From contig CM077649.1 in assembly GCA_039707465.1 (NCBI GenBank), positions 11,282,501-11,346,500 on the forward strand: a DNA stretch of 64,000 bases, read 5' to 3'. The notes under the pieces were generated by a model that was not told where the DNA came from, searched no databases, and saw only the letters and a list, made by a program, of their open reading frames with translations. Below, in pieces: positions 46,625-58,281 of this stretch; within the stretch, counting starts at the first letter, position 1, and the number at the start of each line of letters is the position of its first letter. Source of the DNA: Rhabdophis nuchalis. Its lineage: Eukaryota; Chordata; Lepidosauria; Squamata; Natricidae. Both the position numbers and the translations under genes were made by a program.

Positions 46625-46869
46625 TAACATGCCAACTGGGAATGATAGATACTGATGACTAACAGCCCCGGAGAGCACAAGGTGGAGGGAGGCTACTATT
46701 CATTATATACTATTGGAGATTCCTCAATCTGAAATTTTTTTTAGATGTGTTCATGTTATAAGAAATTGGTATTAGTCATCTTGACTTACAACTTAGTTTG
46801 GAGATAAAAGAAAATTGTACTCATGAATTACAGTTCATACACGTTCACTTAAAATGGCTTCAAAATGTG

Positions 46870-47560
46870 ATTCCACAGACCTTGAAGAAAATGGTAGTCC
46901 AGCTTCTCTTCAAGAAGCCATTCCTGAATCCAGTGGAACTGGATAATTTGGCAGAACTGGTTAATCCAGCTTTGGAGATTCTCCCCCTTGTTGCCAGGCA
47001 AGATTGCACTACATCAGGGGTTCCCAAACTTGGCAACTTTCAGACTTGTGGACTTCAACTCCCAGAAATCTCCAGCCAGCAGAGATTTCCACAAGTCCAC
47101 AAGTCTTAAAAGTTGCTAATTTTGGGAACCCCTGCACTACATCAATCAGAGACAGCTTGCAATTTGGGATCCTCCTAGATTCATGGCTCCTACTTGAGGA
47201 ACAAGTGGGAACTGCAACTCAGAGGGCCTTTGAGTAACAACTTCATATTTTTTGCCAATTGAATTTTTGGATCAGGAGACCCATTTTATGGTCACTCTTG
47301 TCTTAGTTATCACCTGATTGGATGTTGCAATGTGCTCTCATAGACTGCTCTTGAAGACTAACCAGAGACTGCAAATGCTCCATAATGTGTTGGTACTGGA
47401 AGCAATAGATGTGCCTTGTTCTTCCCACATTACATCATTGGTTCTCAATAGATATTTGGGTGCCATTCAAGATACTTGTTATTATCTATAAAGACTCACA
47501 TAACATAGGATGTGGTTACTTTCAGCACTGCTTCTACCCTGTGGTCTCTGAATGTCACAC
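46870..47560 (+). mobile_element. Old degenerate L2-group LINE, holds second copy of the duplicated segment
   Basis: The translated fragments VVQLLFKKPFLNPVELDNLA (RT entry motif) and LQFGILLDSWLLLEEQV (the LGVLLDSxLSMEDQV motif) identify it. Stops and deletions are many. The duplicated part is 46917-47166. Confidence 0.65.
47015..47134. mobile_element. Palindromic hAT MITE (TTCCCAAACTTGGC type), TSD CACTACAT
   Basis: CACTACAT flanks both sides exactly (47007-47014 and 47135-47142). The arms are less perfect than in other copies. Confidence 0.94.
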
Positions 47561-47747
47561 TAGGTGCAGAGAATAGCAGTTAAAAACAGATAGTAATTTA
47601 ATAGATTTATCTCAGGTTCCAGATAACATTAGAAATCCGACTTAGACAGTAGAGTTTTGTACCTTCTTATATTATTCATGTATCTTTTTGAAGCCTATGG
47701 AGAGTTTTCAGGAGAGCTATTAATGTGATGGAGATATATTGAATTAT

Positions 47748-48172
47748 ATAGAGAGGGACTTCTCCGGGTGCAGAGAGGGACTTCTCCGGGTGCCGTCCAC
47801 CAGGCTATGCCAGCGGGCGACGTCCAGGGGAAGGGCCTTCTCTGTGGCGGGCCCGACCCTCTGGAACGACCTTCCCCCCGAAATTAGAACAACCACAGAC
47901 CTCTGCTCCTTCCGTCAAAAATTAAAAACACATTTCTTCTGCTTGGCCGGCCTGGGATAACTTAACTGTTTTTAGGGTTTTTTAGGGGTTTGTCTTAGTT
48001 TTAACATGGGATTTTAGCGCAGGGTTTTAGTTTAATTCTTTTTAATACTGTATTATTTGTGGTTTTTATATGTATTTTTAATTTCCCTGTGCCCCGCCTC
48101 GAGTCCCTTTGGGGAGAGAGAGCGGGTTATAAATTAAATTAAAATAAAAAAATAAAAAATAAAAAAATAATA
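47748..48172 (+). mobile_element. L2-group LINE 3' end, + strand
   Basis: It begins with a short duplicated GAGAGGGACTTCTCCGGGTG, then RAFSVAGPTLWNDLPPEI and a 3' UTR of the GAGTCCCTTTGGGGAGAG subfamily with an AAATAAAA-rich tail. Confidence 0.88.
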
Positions 48173-48838
48173 ATTTGAAAGAATTATAAGGCCATCCCTC
48201 TCACAATTTTATACTCTAGGCAGAGTACAAAAGAACACTTAAAAAAGAATAAATGCAATTCAAAACAAAACAAAAAATATCCCCAAAAAAATCGAAGTCG
48301 TAATTAATACATAATTGAGATTAGTGATAAAAACTTTTTTTGCAGGCACATCACACAATGCGCTCATCTACCATCCTGCTTTGGTTCAGAGCACAAGAGA
48401 ATAGCCGGGTCTTCGTGGCCCTCTGGGGGGGCCAACAGGGCCAAGGCTATCCAATCCTCGGAGTGGGGGATGGGATTGCAGTAATAGAGAAGGCACATAG
48501 CTTATGTCCCAATAGATGATACTGCTTTAGAGAAGGGATCTGGCGCCTGCCCATTTGCTCATCATTTGAATACAGGAGTCATTGAGAAGCTTGTACCACG
48601 TGTAGCTATTACCTGCTGTCTTTGAGTTTTCATATAAGGCTGTGTTGGATCAAATTATTATTTTTGCTTTTGAAGAAGTAACACATTCTATCATCCTAAG
48701 ACAGTCTTTCACAACCAATTTTCCTCCAGTTATAATGAACTGCTAAGTTACCTACAACTGTCATTAGCCAGGGAACAAAAGCGCAAAACTATGAACGGCT
48801 TGTTAGACTGGGAAAAGTTGTTATAGGGCAGGGGTCTG

Positions 48839-48958
48839 CAAAGTTGGCTCTTTTAAGACTGGTGGACTTCAACTCCCAGAATTCCCCAGCCAGCTGGCTG
48901 GGGAATTCTGGGAGTTGAAGTCCACCAGTCTTAAAAGAGCCAACTTTGCAGACCCCTG
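48839..48958. mobile_element. Palindromic hAT MITE (GTCTGCAAAGTTGGCTC type), TSD TTATAGGG
   Basis: The perfect arms run CAGGGGTCTGCAAAG to CTTTGCAGACCCCTG. TTATAGGG flanks both sides exactly (48831-48838 and 48959-48966). Confidence 0.96.
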
Positions 48959-49339
48959 TTATAGGGGATTAGACTGTTCCAGCTGTTGTTCTGGTCACTT
49001 ACAGTAAATGGTCCGAGCTTGAGAAGTGTTTCTGAAATATTTTAAGGTAGCCATACTACTAGTGATTTTGCTTGATTTCTTATGGACTCATGTAAAAATG
49101 CACAAATCATTCACAGTTTCTGGAGAGAGAAAAGTTCTCCGTGGATGGACTCCAGCACAAGTCAAAAAGCATGGAAGAATAAACCTACCAGTGACCAACT
49201 CAGATTGGATTCTGTCACAGACGATCATTTTCTCTCTCTCTCTCTCTCTTTTTTTCATATTGCTTTTACAGAAATTAACTTCTTAGCACAGGACAGGAAC
49301 AATTTTTAAAGCAAGGAATACCTATCCTGTCATTTATCA

Positions 49340-51948
49340 TGTTGGACTTATATGCCGCCCTTCTCCCGAAGGACTCAGGGCGGTGTACAACATAAAAATA
49401 CATAATTCAAAAGTTTTAAAAAAAATTAGAGAATCCAATAAATTAACAATTTACAGTTAAATTTAGAATAAATTAAAATTAACAATTAAAATTAATAATT
49501 TATTTTATTCAGGCCAGGCCGGCTTTCCAGAAAAGCCAGCTTTTTAGGGCATGCCAGAAGGACAGGAGGTCAGGAATTATGCGACGCTCCGGGGGCAGCT
49601 CATGCCAAAGGGAAGGCGCTCTCACAGAGAAGGCTCTCCCCCTGGGGGTCGCCAGCCGACACTGTCTGACTGACGGCACCCTGAGGAGGCCAACTCTGTG
49701 GGGTCGTACTAGACAGTGGGAGGCTGCCGGTGGCAGTAGGTGGTCTCGCAAGTACCCAGGGCCTAAGCCATGGAGTGCTTTAAAGGTCATAATACCTTGA
49801 ATTGCACCCGGAAAACAACTGGCAACCAGTGCAGGCCGCCTAAAAGGGGTGTAACATGGGAGCACCTAGGTACCCCCATGATAACCCACGCGGCTGCATT
49901 CTGGACCAGCTGAAGCCTCCGGGTGTTCTTCAAGGGCAACCCCATGTAGAGAGCATTACAGTAGTCAAGGCGAGAAAGGACAAGGGCATGAGTGACTGCA
50001 CAGGGCATCCCGATCCAGGAAGGGGTGCAACTGATGTACCAGGTGAACCTGTTAAAGGCCCCCCCTGGTCATGGCCGTCAGGTGTTCTTCTAAACTAAGC
50101 CGCATATTCAGGAGGACTCCCAGATTGTGGGCCCTCTCTGAGGGGGCTAAAACTTCCTATCACCAAAGATGGAACAAGGTGGACAAATTGGGATGACGGA
50201 AACCATAGCCACTCAGTCTTGGAGGAGTTGAGCCTGAGCCCATCTCCATCCAGATCCACACAGCCTCCAGACATCAGGACATCATGCCGAGGGCATCGTT
50301 TGGATGGTTTAGGGTATAGATGAAAAGTTGGGTATCATCAGTGTATTGATGATACCGTACCCCAAAACCACGGACGATCTCGCCCAGCGGTTTCATATAT
50401 ATGTTGAACAGGAGGGGCAAGAGAACCAACCCCTGGGGCACCCCACAAGTGAGGGGCTTCGGGGTCGATCGCTGTCCTCCAGTCAACACAAACTGCAATC
50501 AATCCGACAGGTAGGAGGAGAATCCCCTGCTCCCAACCCCCCCTGAGTCGTTGCAGTAGGATACTATGGTCGATGGTATTGAAAGCCGCCAAGAGGTCTA
50601 ATAGGACCAGGACAGAGGAGCAGCCCCTGTCCTGGGCCTGCCAGAGTTCATCAACCAACATGATCAATGCTGTCTCTGTGCTGTACCCGGGCCTGAAACC
50701 CGACTGAAACGGATCCAGGTAGGCAGCTTCTTCCAGGTACTGGGGAAGCTGACGTGCTACCACACTCTCAACAACCTTCACTACAAAGCGAAGGTTGGAG
50801 ACCGGATGATAGTTGGCTAAAAAAGCTAGATCCAGGGAAGGCTTCTTAAGGAGGGGCCTCACCACTGCCTCCTTCAGGGCGTTAGGAAAGAACCCCTCTC
50901 TCAATGAAGCATTGGTAATCGCCTGGAGCCAGCCTCGTGTCACCTCCCGGGAAGCCGAAATTAACCAAGAGGGACACGGGTGCAGCACACAAGTGGCAGC
51001 ACTAAATCTCCCCATAATCCTGTCCATGCCCTTGGGGGGGTCACAGGATCAAACTCATCCCAGATGGTCTCCACAAGATTCATCCCTGTCGACTCGCCCG
51101 AATCTACCCAGTTAAGAGTCTAAGCCTGTCCGAATCTGAGAGATTTTATCCTGCAGATACTGAACAAATTCTTCCGCCCGACCCTGCAAGGGGTCGTTCC
51201 AATTCCTTGGTTAAGTAAGGAATGGGTCACCCTAAACAGGGCAGCTGGGCAATTATCTGCGGACGCGATAAGAGCGGAAAAATGTTGTTGTTTTGCCGCT
51301 TTTATCGCCACTAAATTGGGTTTAATATGACTGGCTCCATCCACTCTCTAGGCATCTTTTCCGGCGTTTCATCTCTCAGAGCTCCTCGGTAAACCAGGGA
51401 GTTACTCAGGATCGGCACCGGGTCAGAGGCCGCAAAGGCACAACGCGGTCCAAGGCCCCAGTGGCTGCCCTATCCCAGGCTTCCACTAGGGCTTTGTTCG
51501 AGCTGTGAGCAAGGGATTCAGGAAAAGTCCCAAGCTCCATCAGGAACCTTTCAGGGTCCATCAGGCGCCTGGAGAGGAACCATCTAGTCAATTCCGCCTC
51601 CCCGCGGCAAGGGGTAGCAGTCTGGAAGTCGAGCCTAATGAGGAAATGATCTGACCATGATAAGGGTTGGATAGAAATATCCCCTAAATCTAGATCATTC
51701 ATCCACTGTCCAGAGACAAAAATCAGGTCGAGCGTGTGTCCCCTGTTATGAGTGAGGTCTTGAATTAACCGAGTTAGGTCTTTAGCCATCATGGAAGCCG
51801 TGAACTCCCGAGCTGACTCAGATGTCTCACCAATGGAAGGCAGATTGAAATCCCCCAGGACCATAAGCCTGGGGAAATCAACCGCCAATCCGGCTAACAC
51901 ATCCAGCAGCTCTGGCAGGGCCGATGAAACGTAGCCCTGCCAGAGGCT
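49340..51948 (-). mobile_element. Longest L2-group LINE copy: endonuclease, RT and 3' end
   Basis: On the minus strand it covers an AP-type endonuclease (VLGDFNLPSIGE, HTLDLIFVSGQW, WSDHFLIRLDF at 51406-51930). A linker follows, then RT (VRPLLKKPSLDLAFLANYHP, SGFRPGYSTETALI, the active-site region YTDDTQLFIYT at about 50340) and the C-terminus (LHWLPVVFRVQFKVL, GPGYLRDHLLPP). Several stops and frame breaks make it dead, and the DTQL site reads T-DD rather than A-DD. The 3' UTR is GACTCAGGGCGGTGTAC with no long tail. It is older and of a different subfamily from the 32436 copy. Confidence 0.92.
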
Positions 51949-52455
51949 AGTGCGCTTCAAGGTGTTGACCACCATCTTTAAATCGCTCCATGGCTCGGGG
52001 CCTAGCTATATACGAGACCGCCTCCTGCCCCATACATCCCTTCGTCCGGTCCGCTCCCACAGAGCGGGCCTACTCCGGGTGCCGTCGGCCGGGCAATGCC
52101 GGCTGGCGACACCCAGGGGAAGAGCCTTCTCTGTGGCGGGCCCGGCCCTCTGGAACGACCTACCCCCCGACCTTCGCACTACCTCGGACCTCCGCCTCTT
52201 CCGCCAACGTCTTAAGACGTACTTATTCCAACAAGCCGGCCTAGGATAGCCCCCCGCGTCTGACTTTTAAATATAAATTATAATTTGGTTACGGTTTTAA
52301 TAACGGGTTTTAGCACGGGTGAATTAATTTAATATATTTTTAATTGATGTATATTATATTTATGGTTTTATATAATGCCTGTGCGCCGCCCTGGGTCCTA
52401 ACGAGAAGGGCGGGGTATAAATTTAATAAAATAAATAAATAAATAAATAAAATAA
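51949..52455 (+). mobile_element. L2-group LINE 3' end, + strand, abutting the previous copy
   Basis: The frame 51950-52249 reads MRFKVLTTIFKSLHGSGPSY, RAFSVAGPALWNDLPPDL and KTYLFQQAGLG. The 3' UTR has GCCGCCCTGGGTCC and an AAATAAATAAATAA tail. Its truncated 5' edge meets the 5' edge of the 49340 copy head to head. Confidence 0.93.
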
Positions 52456-52762
52456 AGTAGCAGGGAGATAGGTAAATAACAAAAAGGCCCACCTGGACTC
52501 CAAGACCCCACTTCACACAAAGGGACTCACACCCGCCTATCTGAGGCACAGTGACCTCCTGTCATTTAATCATGCCATTTGATGTCATATTATGTCATTA
52601 TAAAAGATCTCTTACATCCCATTTCTGAACATTACTGGAAGTTCCATTGAAATTTGAAACAAGACTGACAGAATTTTGCTTTAATTGTTACTAATTTTAA
52701 AGCAACCTTACGCGCTACTACATGTTGCCTTCTTATGATTAAGTTTGAACTTTCTTTTCTAG

Positions 52763-52809
52763 TGTGTGATCCTGTGATGGGAGACAAATGGAGCGGGGAA
52801 GGCTGTATG
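52763..52809 (+). CDS. PDXK: PDXK coding exon 5 (residues 111-126)
   Basis: The 47-base exon follows the pyrimidine-rich acceptor CTTTCTTTTCTAG and completes codon 111. It reads VCDPVMGDKWSGEGCM in exact register with human, including Asp113, which helps position ATP and Mg. The end is chosen so that the next exon continues with Tyr127 in frame. That makes the donor ATG|GTTGGT, a weak site. A GT four bases further on (GTTG|GTAATC) would shift the frame. It is the shortest exon but one in the window. Confidence 0.94.
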
Positions 52810-53694
52810 GTTGGTAATCCATTATGAATTTGGCCCATCTTTATAAACAAATATGTTATGCCAAAGTAATTGCACACTGCAACATATTGTATATTTTAGG
52901 CATAATAAATCTTACAGTATACAGCATTCATCAGAAATTATTAGGATAATCCCTCACAGATATATTTCCATGCTTATTCTAAAACAAATCAATGTCAGTT
53001 ATCTGAAAAATACACATAGGCATCTTCTATTTCTTCAGAACATTGCTTAAGACTAAACTGCTTTTGAAGAGAAAGCTAATCCTGAGTTTTCATGAATGGA
53101 CAGAAGAATAAGACTGCTTGAAGCAATGGCTGCATAATGAGTGGTTCCATGAAAATCTATTTATCGGAAATGGCTTGTCAATGAATTTAAGTTATTTTCT
53201 CTATGCCACTCTGACCTTTTTATAATTTTGCATTTTAATGTGTGGATGTGCATTAGCCTTCCTAGGAACCGGGCCGCAGGGCCGGCAAGGAGGAGGGAGC
53301 AGCCCCCTGGCAGAGGATGGCCGAGCGCGCCTCCACCAGCTCCTTCCGACGGCGCACTGCACTTTCCGGGGCTTTCTGGAGAGGCTGGCATGTCGGCTGG
53401 GAAGGTTATCCCGCAGCGGGCAGCCGAAGGACCCAAGCTGCGGCTACCTTAAGCGCCCGGACGGCTTCAGCGGCGCACACGGAGCTGGAAGGGAGCTGGG
53501 CGTGCAGCGCCCGGATGGCTTTGGCGGCACTTAAGAATAGCCGCAGCTCGGGTCCTTCGCCCGCCCGCTGCGGGATAACCTCTGCAACCAACATGCCGAC
53601 CCCTCTGCTGCTTCCCCGGGGGGAGGGAGGGAGAGAATGGCAGACACACAGAGAGGCAGACTTAGAGAGACAGAAATAGAGAGAGAGGGAAACA

Positions 53695-53698
<4 letters not shown>

Positions 53699-53727
<29 letters not shown>
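53699..53727. repeat. CA microsatellite
   Basis: About 14 CA units inside a purine-rich GAGA tract (53640-53990). Confidence 0.9.
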
Positions 53728-53728
<1 letters not shown>

Positions 53729-54235
53729 GACAGAGATGGGTGGAGGGAGGAGAGACAGAGAGAGACAAAAAACAGAAAGAGAAAGAAAGAAAAATAGAAA
53801 AAGAAAGATAAATGGAGGGTGGGAGGGAGTGTAGGAAAGAAGGGGGGAGGAGGAAGGGAGAGGTGAAAGAAGGAAGGAAGGAAAGAAAGGAAAGAAAGAA
53901 AGAAAAAGAAAGAGGGATGGAGGGTAGGAGGGAGGGAAGGAAAGAAGGGAGGCAATGGAAGGAAGGAAAGGAAAGGAAAGGAAGAAATCTATTTTCCTAT
54001 TTCCTTTATAAATTTAATAAATTGAAATTGAAATTCCACCTCAAGCTACCTGTTTGGTTAACCAGGTTAAAGATCTATTTTTCTCCCAGTGGTCATTTCA
54101 AAGGAATCACATCCTCTGAATCATTTCCTGGATTCAAACCAGCATCCCAAAGAGTCATGGGCTGCCTTTATATATAACGAGTGCCCATAAATCCATTTTT
54201 ACCATCTTCAGAAGACCAAAGACCAGCCAGAAATG

Positions 54236-54305
54236 GAAGGAAGGAAGGAAGGAAGGAAGGAAGGAAGGAAGGAAGGAAGGAAGGAAGGAAGGAAGGAAGG
54301 AAGGA

Positions 54306-54341
<36 letters not shown>

Positions 54342-54441
54342 AGGAAGGAAGGAAGGAAGGAAGGAAGGAAGGAAGGAAGGAAGGAAGGAAGGAAGGAAGG
54401 AAGGAAGGAAGGAAGGAAGGAAGGAAGGAAGGAAGGAAGGA

Positions 54442-54525
<84 letters not shown>

Positions 54526-54528
54526 AAA
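54236..54528. repeat. GGAA / GAAA tetranucleotide microsatellite
   Basis: About 290 bp alternate in blocks: GGAA, GAAA, GGAA, GAAA. All Lys/Glu/Arg- or Ser/Phe/Leu-only open frames over it are repeat artefacts. Confidence 0.97.
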
Positions 54529-55116
54529 CTTATGACCACAATTGAGCCCAAAATTTTGGTTGCTAAGCAAGACTGTTAAGTGATTTTCACCACATTTTCC
54601 AAGTTGGCCACGCCCACTGGTGTCACATGACAACTGAGCCACTCCCACAAAACAGGCCACACCTTTTGGCTCTCAAAAGAAATTTTAGTTGTGGTACTGT
54701 TGATATTTGGCTCTATTGACTAATAGGTTTGCTTACCACTGCCCTAGACGGCCAAGTGAGCCGATTTCCCCCCCCCCCCCCCCGCATGCGCATGCGCCGC
54801 CTGTTCCCCCTGCCCCCCCTCCTCCTCTAGGCCAGCCGGTCCGCAGAATTTTCTTTAAAATGAAACCGGTCCCTGGTGCAAAAAAGGTTGGGGACCCCTG
54901 CATTAGCAAATACGTAGAGTATTGCTACTATGCATCTCATATCTTTACAAATTCATACATCTTTGCAAATATACATGAAAGTTGAATCATAGATAACTGA
55001 AGATTAGGAGACTGTATTGTACCTAGTTTGGAGCTGTTACATTGTTATGTTGGGAATTGTCAACGTTTGTTTTGACATTCCTTCACATAAAAACTTTCTA
55101 AATATACCATATTTTT

Positions 55117-55635
55117 CAGAGTGTAAGACACACCGGAGTATAAGACGCACCAAATTTTGAAGAGGCAAATTAAAAAAAAGGTTTTGCACTCTGCAGCCCT
55201 CCCCAAAATGGCCCGTTTTTCATGAAAACAGGCCTGTTTTTTGTCAAAAAAAAGTGCATCCATAGCCTTTAGGACAGGGGTCTCCAACCTTTGCAACTTT
55301 AAGTCTGAAGGACTTCAGCTCCCAGCAAAGCTGGCTGGAGAATTCTGGGAGCTGAAGTCCTTCAGACTTAAAGTTGCAAAGGTTGGAGACCCCTGCTTTA
55401 GGAGACTTGTGGAATGCTCCTGGGGGCTGGGGGGCAAAAATCTGCCTGTTTTTCGCTCATTTCTGCCCTCCCCAACCCCCAAAGGGCACTCTGGAAGCCT
55501 CCATAAGGCTCTGCATGGCCATTTTGGTGAAGGGGGCGGGGTTTCAGGAGGTCAAAAATGCTGTGTTCAGTGTATAAGATGCACCCAGATTTTCAGCCTA
55601 TTTTTTGAGAGAAAAAGGTACTCCGAAAAATACGG
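55117..55635. mobile_element. Mariner-type element with TA duplication, interrupted by a MITE
   Basis: The ends CCATATTTTTCAGAGTGTAA and rc of CTCCGAAAAATACGG are inverted, with TA on both sides (55115-55116 and 55636-55637). Internal GTATAAGACGCACC and GTATAAGATGCACCC arms match. A MITE lies at 55275-55395. Confidence 0.85.
55275..55395. mobile_element. Palindromic hAT MITE, TSD CTTTAGGA
   Basis: The arms run CAGGGGTCTCCAACCTTTGC to GCAAAGGTTGGAGACCCCTG. CTTTAGGA flanks both sides exactly (55267-55274 and 55396-55403). Confidence 0.96.
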
Positions 55636-55772
55636 TACTTTACTTATTAATCTTAGCTGTCAGTTAATTAATTGGAACTGTCCCTGCATGTGTTTGTAAT
55701 TGAACCCTTTTCACTTTTCTAGAATGAAATGCCTAACCTTCTAAAATTATTATAACTTCCTTTGTTTTACAG

Positions 55773-55858
55773 TATGTTCCAAAGGACCTTTTTCCAGTGT
55801 ATAAGGATAATGTGGTACCTGTAGCAGATATAATAACACCAAATCAGTTTGAAGCCGA
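55773..55858 (+). CDS. PDXK: PDXK coding exon 6 (residues 127-154 plus two bases of 155)
   Basis: The acceptor is TTTGTTTTACAG and the donor is GA|GTGAGT. The 86 bases enter in phase 0 and leave in phase 2. The peptide opens [20 protein letters not shown] and ends ITPNQFEA. Tyr127 is the first codon. Thr148, Asn150 and Glu153 of the conserved TPNxxE motif, which binds Mg and ATP in this family, are all present. Changes from human are mild (Lys for Glu130, Phe for Leu133). Confidence 0.97.
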
Positions 55859-56066
55859 GTGAGTGCTGTTACAAATTTTCCAAACAAAATAATTCTTTTC
55901 ATTGTTCAGCAATGAATAGCAACAACAAAAGATGATGATGATGAAGAAGAAGAAGAAGAAGAATAGGTTTAGGAGTTTTCTTGCCTTCTGAAAAATCTTT
56001 AAAACTCTAAAAAATGTATAAACTCAGTTGTTGATTTAAAAATGGTAAATTAGTGTCCCTTTAAAG

Positions 56067-56187
56067 TAGGGGTCTCCAACCTTTGCAACTTTAAGTCTGA
56101 AGGACTTCAGCTCCCAGAATTCTCCAGCCAGCTTTGCTGGGAGCTGAAGTCCTTCAGACTTAAAGTTGCAAAGGTTGGAGATCCCTG
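56067..56187. mobile_element. Palindromic hAT MITE, TSD CTTTAAAG
   Basis: It starts TAGGGGTCTCCAACC (first base changed) and ends GGTTGGAGATCCCTG. CTTTAAAG flanks both sides exactly (56059-56066 and 56188-56195). Confidence 0.95.
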
Positions 56188-56474
56188 CTTTAAAGGACAC
56201 AAGTACATTTTTCTCTTATTTTCAGGGTGGTTTTTTTTAAAGTATCATGTGGGAAGGAAATTAAAAAATGTGTTTATGCAGTAAAACTGTTAATCCTCTT
56301 ACTTGCATTCAAGCTAAGATAAAAATAAAGCTATTATTATTTTACTGTTCTTCAAAAAATGTGTTTTGAAAACTACAGTTACCAGTTGCACAGTGTGTAT
56401 ATAGTGCAATGTGTAGTTTTATCCTTAATGGGATTGTTAATTAAGGAGATTGGGAAGATCTACTTTTTCATATA

Positions 56475-56714
56475 CAGTAATCCCTCGTTTTTCGCGGCTT
56501 CATGTTCCGCGGCTTCAGTGCGTCGCGGGTTTTTCAAAAATACAGAATAGAAAAAAAATGCATTGGTAGGAGGCAAGCGCCCCCTAGTGCTTGCTTTAAA
56601 CAATGTCCACCAACTCAAGTTTCCGGTATAGATATACAGAATCCTACTTCGCGGTTTTTCAGTTTCCGCGGAAGGTTCCAGTCCCCATTAACCGCGAAAA
56701 ACGAGGGATTACTG
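56475..56714. mobile_element. Pogo/Tigger-type MITE with TA duplication
   Basis: The ends CAGTAATCCCTCGTTTTTCG and rc of CGAAAAACGAGGGATTACTG are perfect inverted repeats, with TA on both sides. GCGGCTTC and GTTTCCGCGGAAG lie inside. Confidence 0.92.
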
Positions 56715-57348
56715 TAGATGTGAGTATTGGAATGTCTACATCAGTGGCTTTGTTTTGGGACCAACATGTTTCAAAGCCTTTCATTCATCAAAAAGTAGCA
56801 AAATTACTTTAGAAGTAAATTAGACCTGCTTTTGAGAGACACTTCAGCAGAAATCAAGAGAATAAAGTTAAACTTGTTCTGAATTCCTGAAATAATTAAC
56901 TTAATGAAGTGGTTCAATCTCAGTTGGGAATTCTGCTCAAATGCCTTTGAAGCTCAGGTAGTTGCAAAATCGTTTTGAGTGGATAGCAATTCTGAACACT
57001 GGTGCAAAGACTAAAGGAGAAGGAATTAGAATCATACTTTGTGGAATTACGGTAAACTTGTGGAGTTATTGATAGTTTCTTTTTAAAAACCCATCTTGAG
57101 TTGCCATTAAGCTAGGTTGTAGCCAGAGAACACCATATTTTGGCTTCAATAATATATCTACTGCATTGAATAGAATGGGACAAAAGAGCAGTTAAATAGA
57201 TAGGTACAATTTGTTTTACACATTTTATCTCATTTAGCATTAAAAGAGATTTAATTGATATTTTTCATCAAAATGTTCCGCGAAAAACAAGGAAATTATA
57301 CTTCCAATGGGAAAAATAATGTTTTAAATTTTTATTTCCTTACTCTAG

Positions 57349-57394
57349 GTTACTTACTGGCAGAAAGATACATTCTGAAAAAGAAGCAATAGAG
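57349..57394 (+). CDS. PDXK: PDXK coding exon 7 (end of residue 155 to 170)
   Basis: The acceptor is TTCCTTACTCTAG and the donor is GAG|GTATGT. The 46 bases complete codon 155 and end in phase 0. The peptide is ELLTGRKIHSEKEAIE, against ELLSGRKIHSQEEALR in human: a surface helix that tolerates change. Introns 6 and 7 are among the shortest here (1.5 and 2.2 kb). Confidence 0.95.
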
Positions 57395-57639
57395 GTATGT
57401 TCGAAGCCACGTTTCTCCTTCAGGATGATAGAGCTAAATCTCTTCTCTATTAAAATCCCACTATCCATTATGCAGAAAATTATAAATTAAAAGTGACTGG
57501 GATATGTCAGCAATAAATGAAATGGAGAATATCAGATTTCATCTCCAGCTGCTATGTAATACTGCCCACTTATGCTTCTCGCCCCAGTCTGTAATTTAAA
57601 TTATTTTATTCAGTTTTATGGGTTTAGTTTTAACTTTTA

Positions 57640-57790
57640 TAAATTTGTACAGGGTTATTTAATTTGATTTTAACTTTGTATGTATTGTCATGTTTTTAGT
57701 AGTTTTAATTTTACCTGTACACCGCCCCGAGTCCCCTCGGGGAGAGGGGGCGGTCTAGAAATCCAATAAAATAATAAAAAAAAAATAATG
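57640..57790 (+). mobile_element. L2-group LINE 3' tail, + strand
   Basis: It ends ACACCGCCCCGAGTCCCC and GGGCGGTCTAGAAATCCAAT, followed by an A-rich tail. It is 5'-truncated and non-coding. Confidence 0.85.
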
Positions 57791-58281
57791 CCAATTTTGT
57801 AGTAATGATGTTTGAATTCCTGTGATAAACAGATTCCACTTTACTACAGGAATTATTTATCCTAGAACATTTCATTAAGGAAATCTGTTAATACTTCTAC
57901 ATTTTTTGTCTGGGATGTCTATTAATTTCACACCTTTAGCCGCTCCTAGTTCCTGATAATTATTTTATCCTTCAAATTCCTGACATCCACATATAAGGCT
58001 TCCAAAATTATTGCATCAACCACATGAAAAGGTGACAAGTAGAATATTCTGTTCTCAAGCTAATTGTTCAGAATGCCTTGATGAAATTATACAGAAATAA
58101 CTCCGCATTTCCTGGTATTGCCCTTTCCTAAGATACATGGACTTCATCTTCCAGAATGCAGCAACCATCATAACCACTTTTTAGAATGTTGGGAGGTGAA
58201 GTCTGTGTAGTTTGATGGGGACCAAGTTGCAGAAGGCTGTGCTAAATCAAAATAAAATCAGTTCTATTATATGTTGTAGAG

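Larger units (their letters stand above)
53258..54901. mobile_element. hAT (GGTCCCCAACC type) split by a larger hAT with GGAA repeats
   Basis: GGAACCGGGCCGCAGGGCCG (53267 on) and the right part (54750-54901, ending AAGGTTGGGGACCCCTG) match the element at 38970 in reverse. CATTAGCC on the left and CATTAGCA on the right suggest the duplication, with the left terminus lost. Between them lies a second hAT with end GGTTTGCTTACCACTG at 54741 followed by CCCTAGAC. It holds the Tigger-derived TATGACCACAATTGAGCCC and a GGAA/GAAA tract. Confidence 0.8.
52810..55772 (+). other. PDXK intron 5
   Basis: A 3.0-kb intron mostly made of nested hAT DNA (53258-54901) and a mariner-type element carrying a MITE (55117-55635). 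The first 450 bases are plain AT-rich sequence. Confidence 0.9.

Noticed and set aside
54168..54660. Long Lys/Glu/Arg and Ser/Phe/Leu open frames on both strands
   Set aside because: These are direct translations of GGAA/GAAA microsatellite; the same holds at 19199-19576, 27799-28221 and 61824-62187.
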